From Tridacna crocea (taxonomy: Eukaryota > Mollusca > Bivalvia > Cardiida > Cardiidae), in NCBI GenBank assembly GCA_943736015.1, contig OX031060.1:21405231-21469230 (forward strand): a stretch of 64,000 nt of DNA. The letters run 5' to 3'. The notes beneath the pieces are model-generated. The model made no database searches, was not told the origin of the DNA, and worked only from the letters and a program-made list of their open reading frames with translations. Positions 63,415 to 64,000 of the stretch are shown piece by piece; positions within the stretch are counted from its first letter, which is position 1; every line of letters begins with the position of its first letter. Made by a program: the position numbers and the translations under genes.

Positions 63415-64000
63415 AGGGTTTTGAAGAGAAATAATGGATTAGAACACTGCCACTTCCTCTCATCTTGAGCTCTGAATATAAATATGTATATGTTGTGATA
63501 TAATATCATAATATATATAAGATATAGAGGATATTTGTTTTCCTGTACCACTCGTGAAAATATTACCGATGGTGTTCACGAGATGAAATAAATTTCAATC
63601 TTTCACCGAAAAAAACCAAATATTCCATTTATTTCATACTTTTAACCCTTTCTGGGAGGAGCTTTATCAAAATTCAGTACAGTTCTTTTCCCTTAATCTC
63701 CGTGGCGTACCCCTTCCGCATAGCAACGTTACGTCAAGCGCGAGAAATGTAAGGTATATGATGTCATATTTCCCATCTGGTTGTTAGGCACACGCAATTT
63801 ACCTAGGCAAGAAGAACGTGAAAATCGGTATTTTCACTGGTAGTACCAGTGTAAAATCGAAAAATATTTTCGCTGCTATTTCTCGATATCCTACCAGGAA
63901 GCATGAAATAATAATCTTTTTTGTTATTGCTGTCAGTATTGTTACTGTTACAACTGGACCAATCCAGTACCTCGTACAAGTGCATTTCAATATATTTGCA

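Larger units (their letters stand above)
62263..64000 (-). other. DMD: Intron upstream of the R16 exon (partial)
   Basis: Contains two MITEs and a 34-bp duplication. 63057-64000 shows only a small hairpin at 63353-63414 and AT-rich sequence. No further exon is recognised. Confidence 0.7.

Noticed and set aside
63057-64000. Search for the next upstream dystrophin exon
   Set aside because: No segment with acceptor, donor and a spectrin-like peptide in phase 0 was found. The exon presumably lies beyond the window.

Overview
The window is eukaryotic nuclear DNA carrying part of one large, intron-rich gene on the minus strand: a dystrophin ortholog (DMD/dys). Twelve coding exons (62090-62262 down to 8707-8896; 2,031 nt, 677 codons) have AG/GT borders on the minus strand, and every junction keeps the reading frame. 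In order they encode the end of rod repeat R16, R17, R18, R19, a short hinge 3, R20, R21 and the start of R22 (human numbering). The best landmark is exon 32301-32476 (SHRVTVGDIQELETMTLKQK), which matches the start of vertebrate R20. The gene continues past both ends of the window. No other gene is supported.

The repeats suggest a mollusc, probably a heterodont bivalve. The signs are a tRNA-derived SINE with a CCCAATACAACCAACCAA tail, AACAAGAGGGCCAT repeats ending in a GGTGAGCTA hairpin, and AGAGCTGTCACT...GGGGGTATAAT repeats. This is inference from recalled repeat styles, not from a search.

About 97% of the window is intron, dominated by a swarm of TTAA-flanked miniature inverted-repeat elements (MITEs) of about 210-235 bp, piggyBac-like in target site and end sequence. 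Family A has a 'head' (CCCTTTACCACACAATCCC) and a 'tail' (ending TTTTGTCGTTTGGTAAAGAG) around a near-perfect hairpin centred on AATGCTGGTTACCAGCATT. Strand + means head at the lower coordinate. Families B1 (core TTGCTCGTGACGAGCAA inside GTGAAA...TTTCAC) and B2 (same core inside AGAAA...TTTCT) have the same TTAACCCTTTAC ends but different arms. I count more than 60 well-bounded copies plus many decayed ones.

Layout: 1-8706, intron with A/B MITEs, a SINE nested in a MITE, and a fold-back transposon nested in a B1 MITE. 8707-10348, R21/R22 exons. 10349-21175, intron with two arrays of 150-190 bp repeats. 21176-22987, R20/R21 exons. 22988-32300, intron with a candidate 117-nt extra exon split by a MITE (26304-26645) and a MITE-derived minisatellite (31208-31492). 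32301-44521, eight exons in short introns. 44522-62089, a 17.6-kb intron with a 1.41-kb-arm palindrome (46152-50250), one arm of which carries a hAT-like element. 62090-62262, the most 5' exon in the window. 62263-64000, intron.

Most interesting: the MITE inside a frame-preserving candidate exon; the long palindrome with TTAA-family ends inside its arms and a spliceable unknown coding fragment; nested insertions that give a relative order of transposon activity; and a MITE that supplies the sequence just upstream of a dystrophin 3' splice site.
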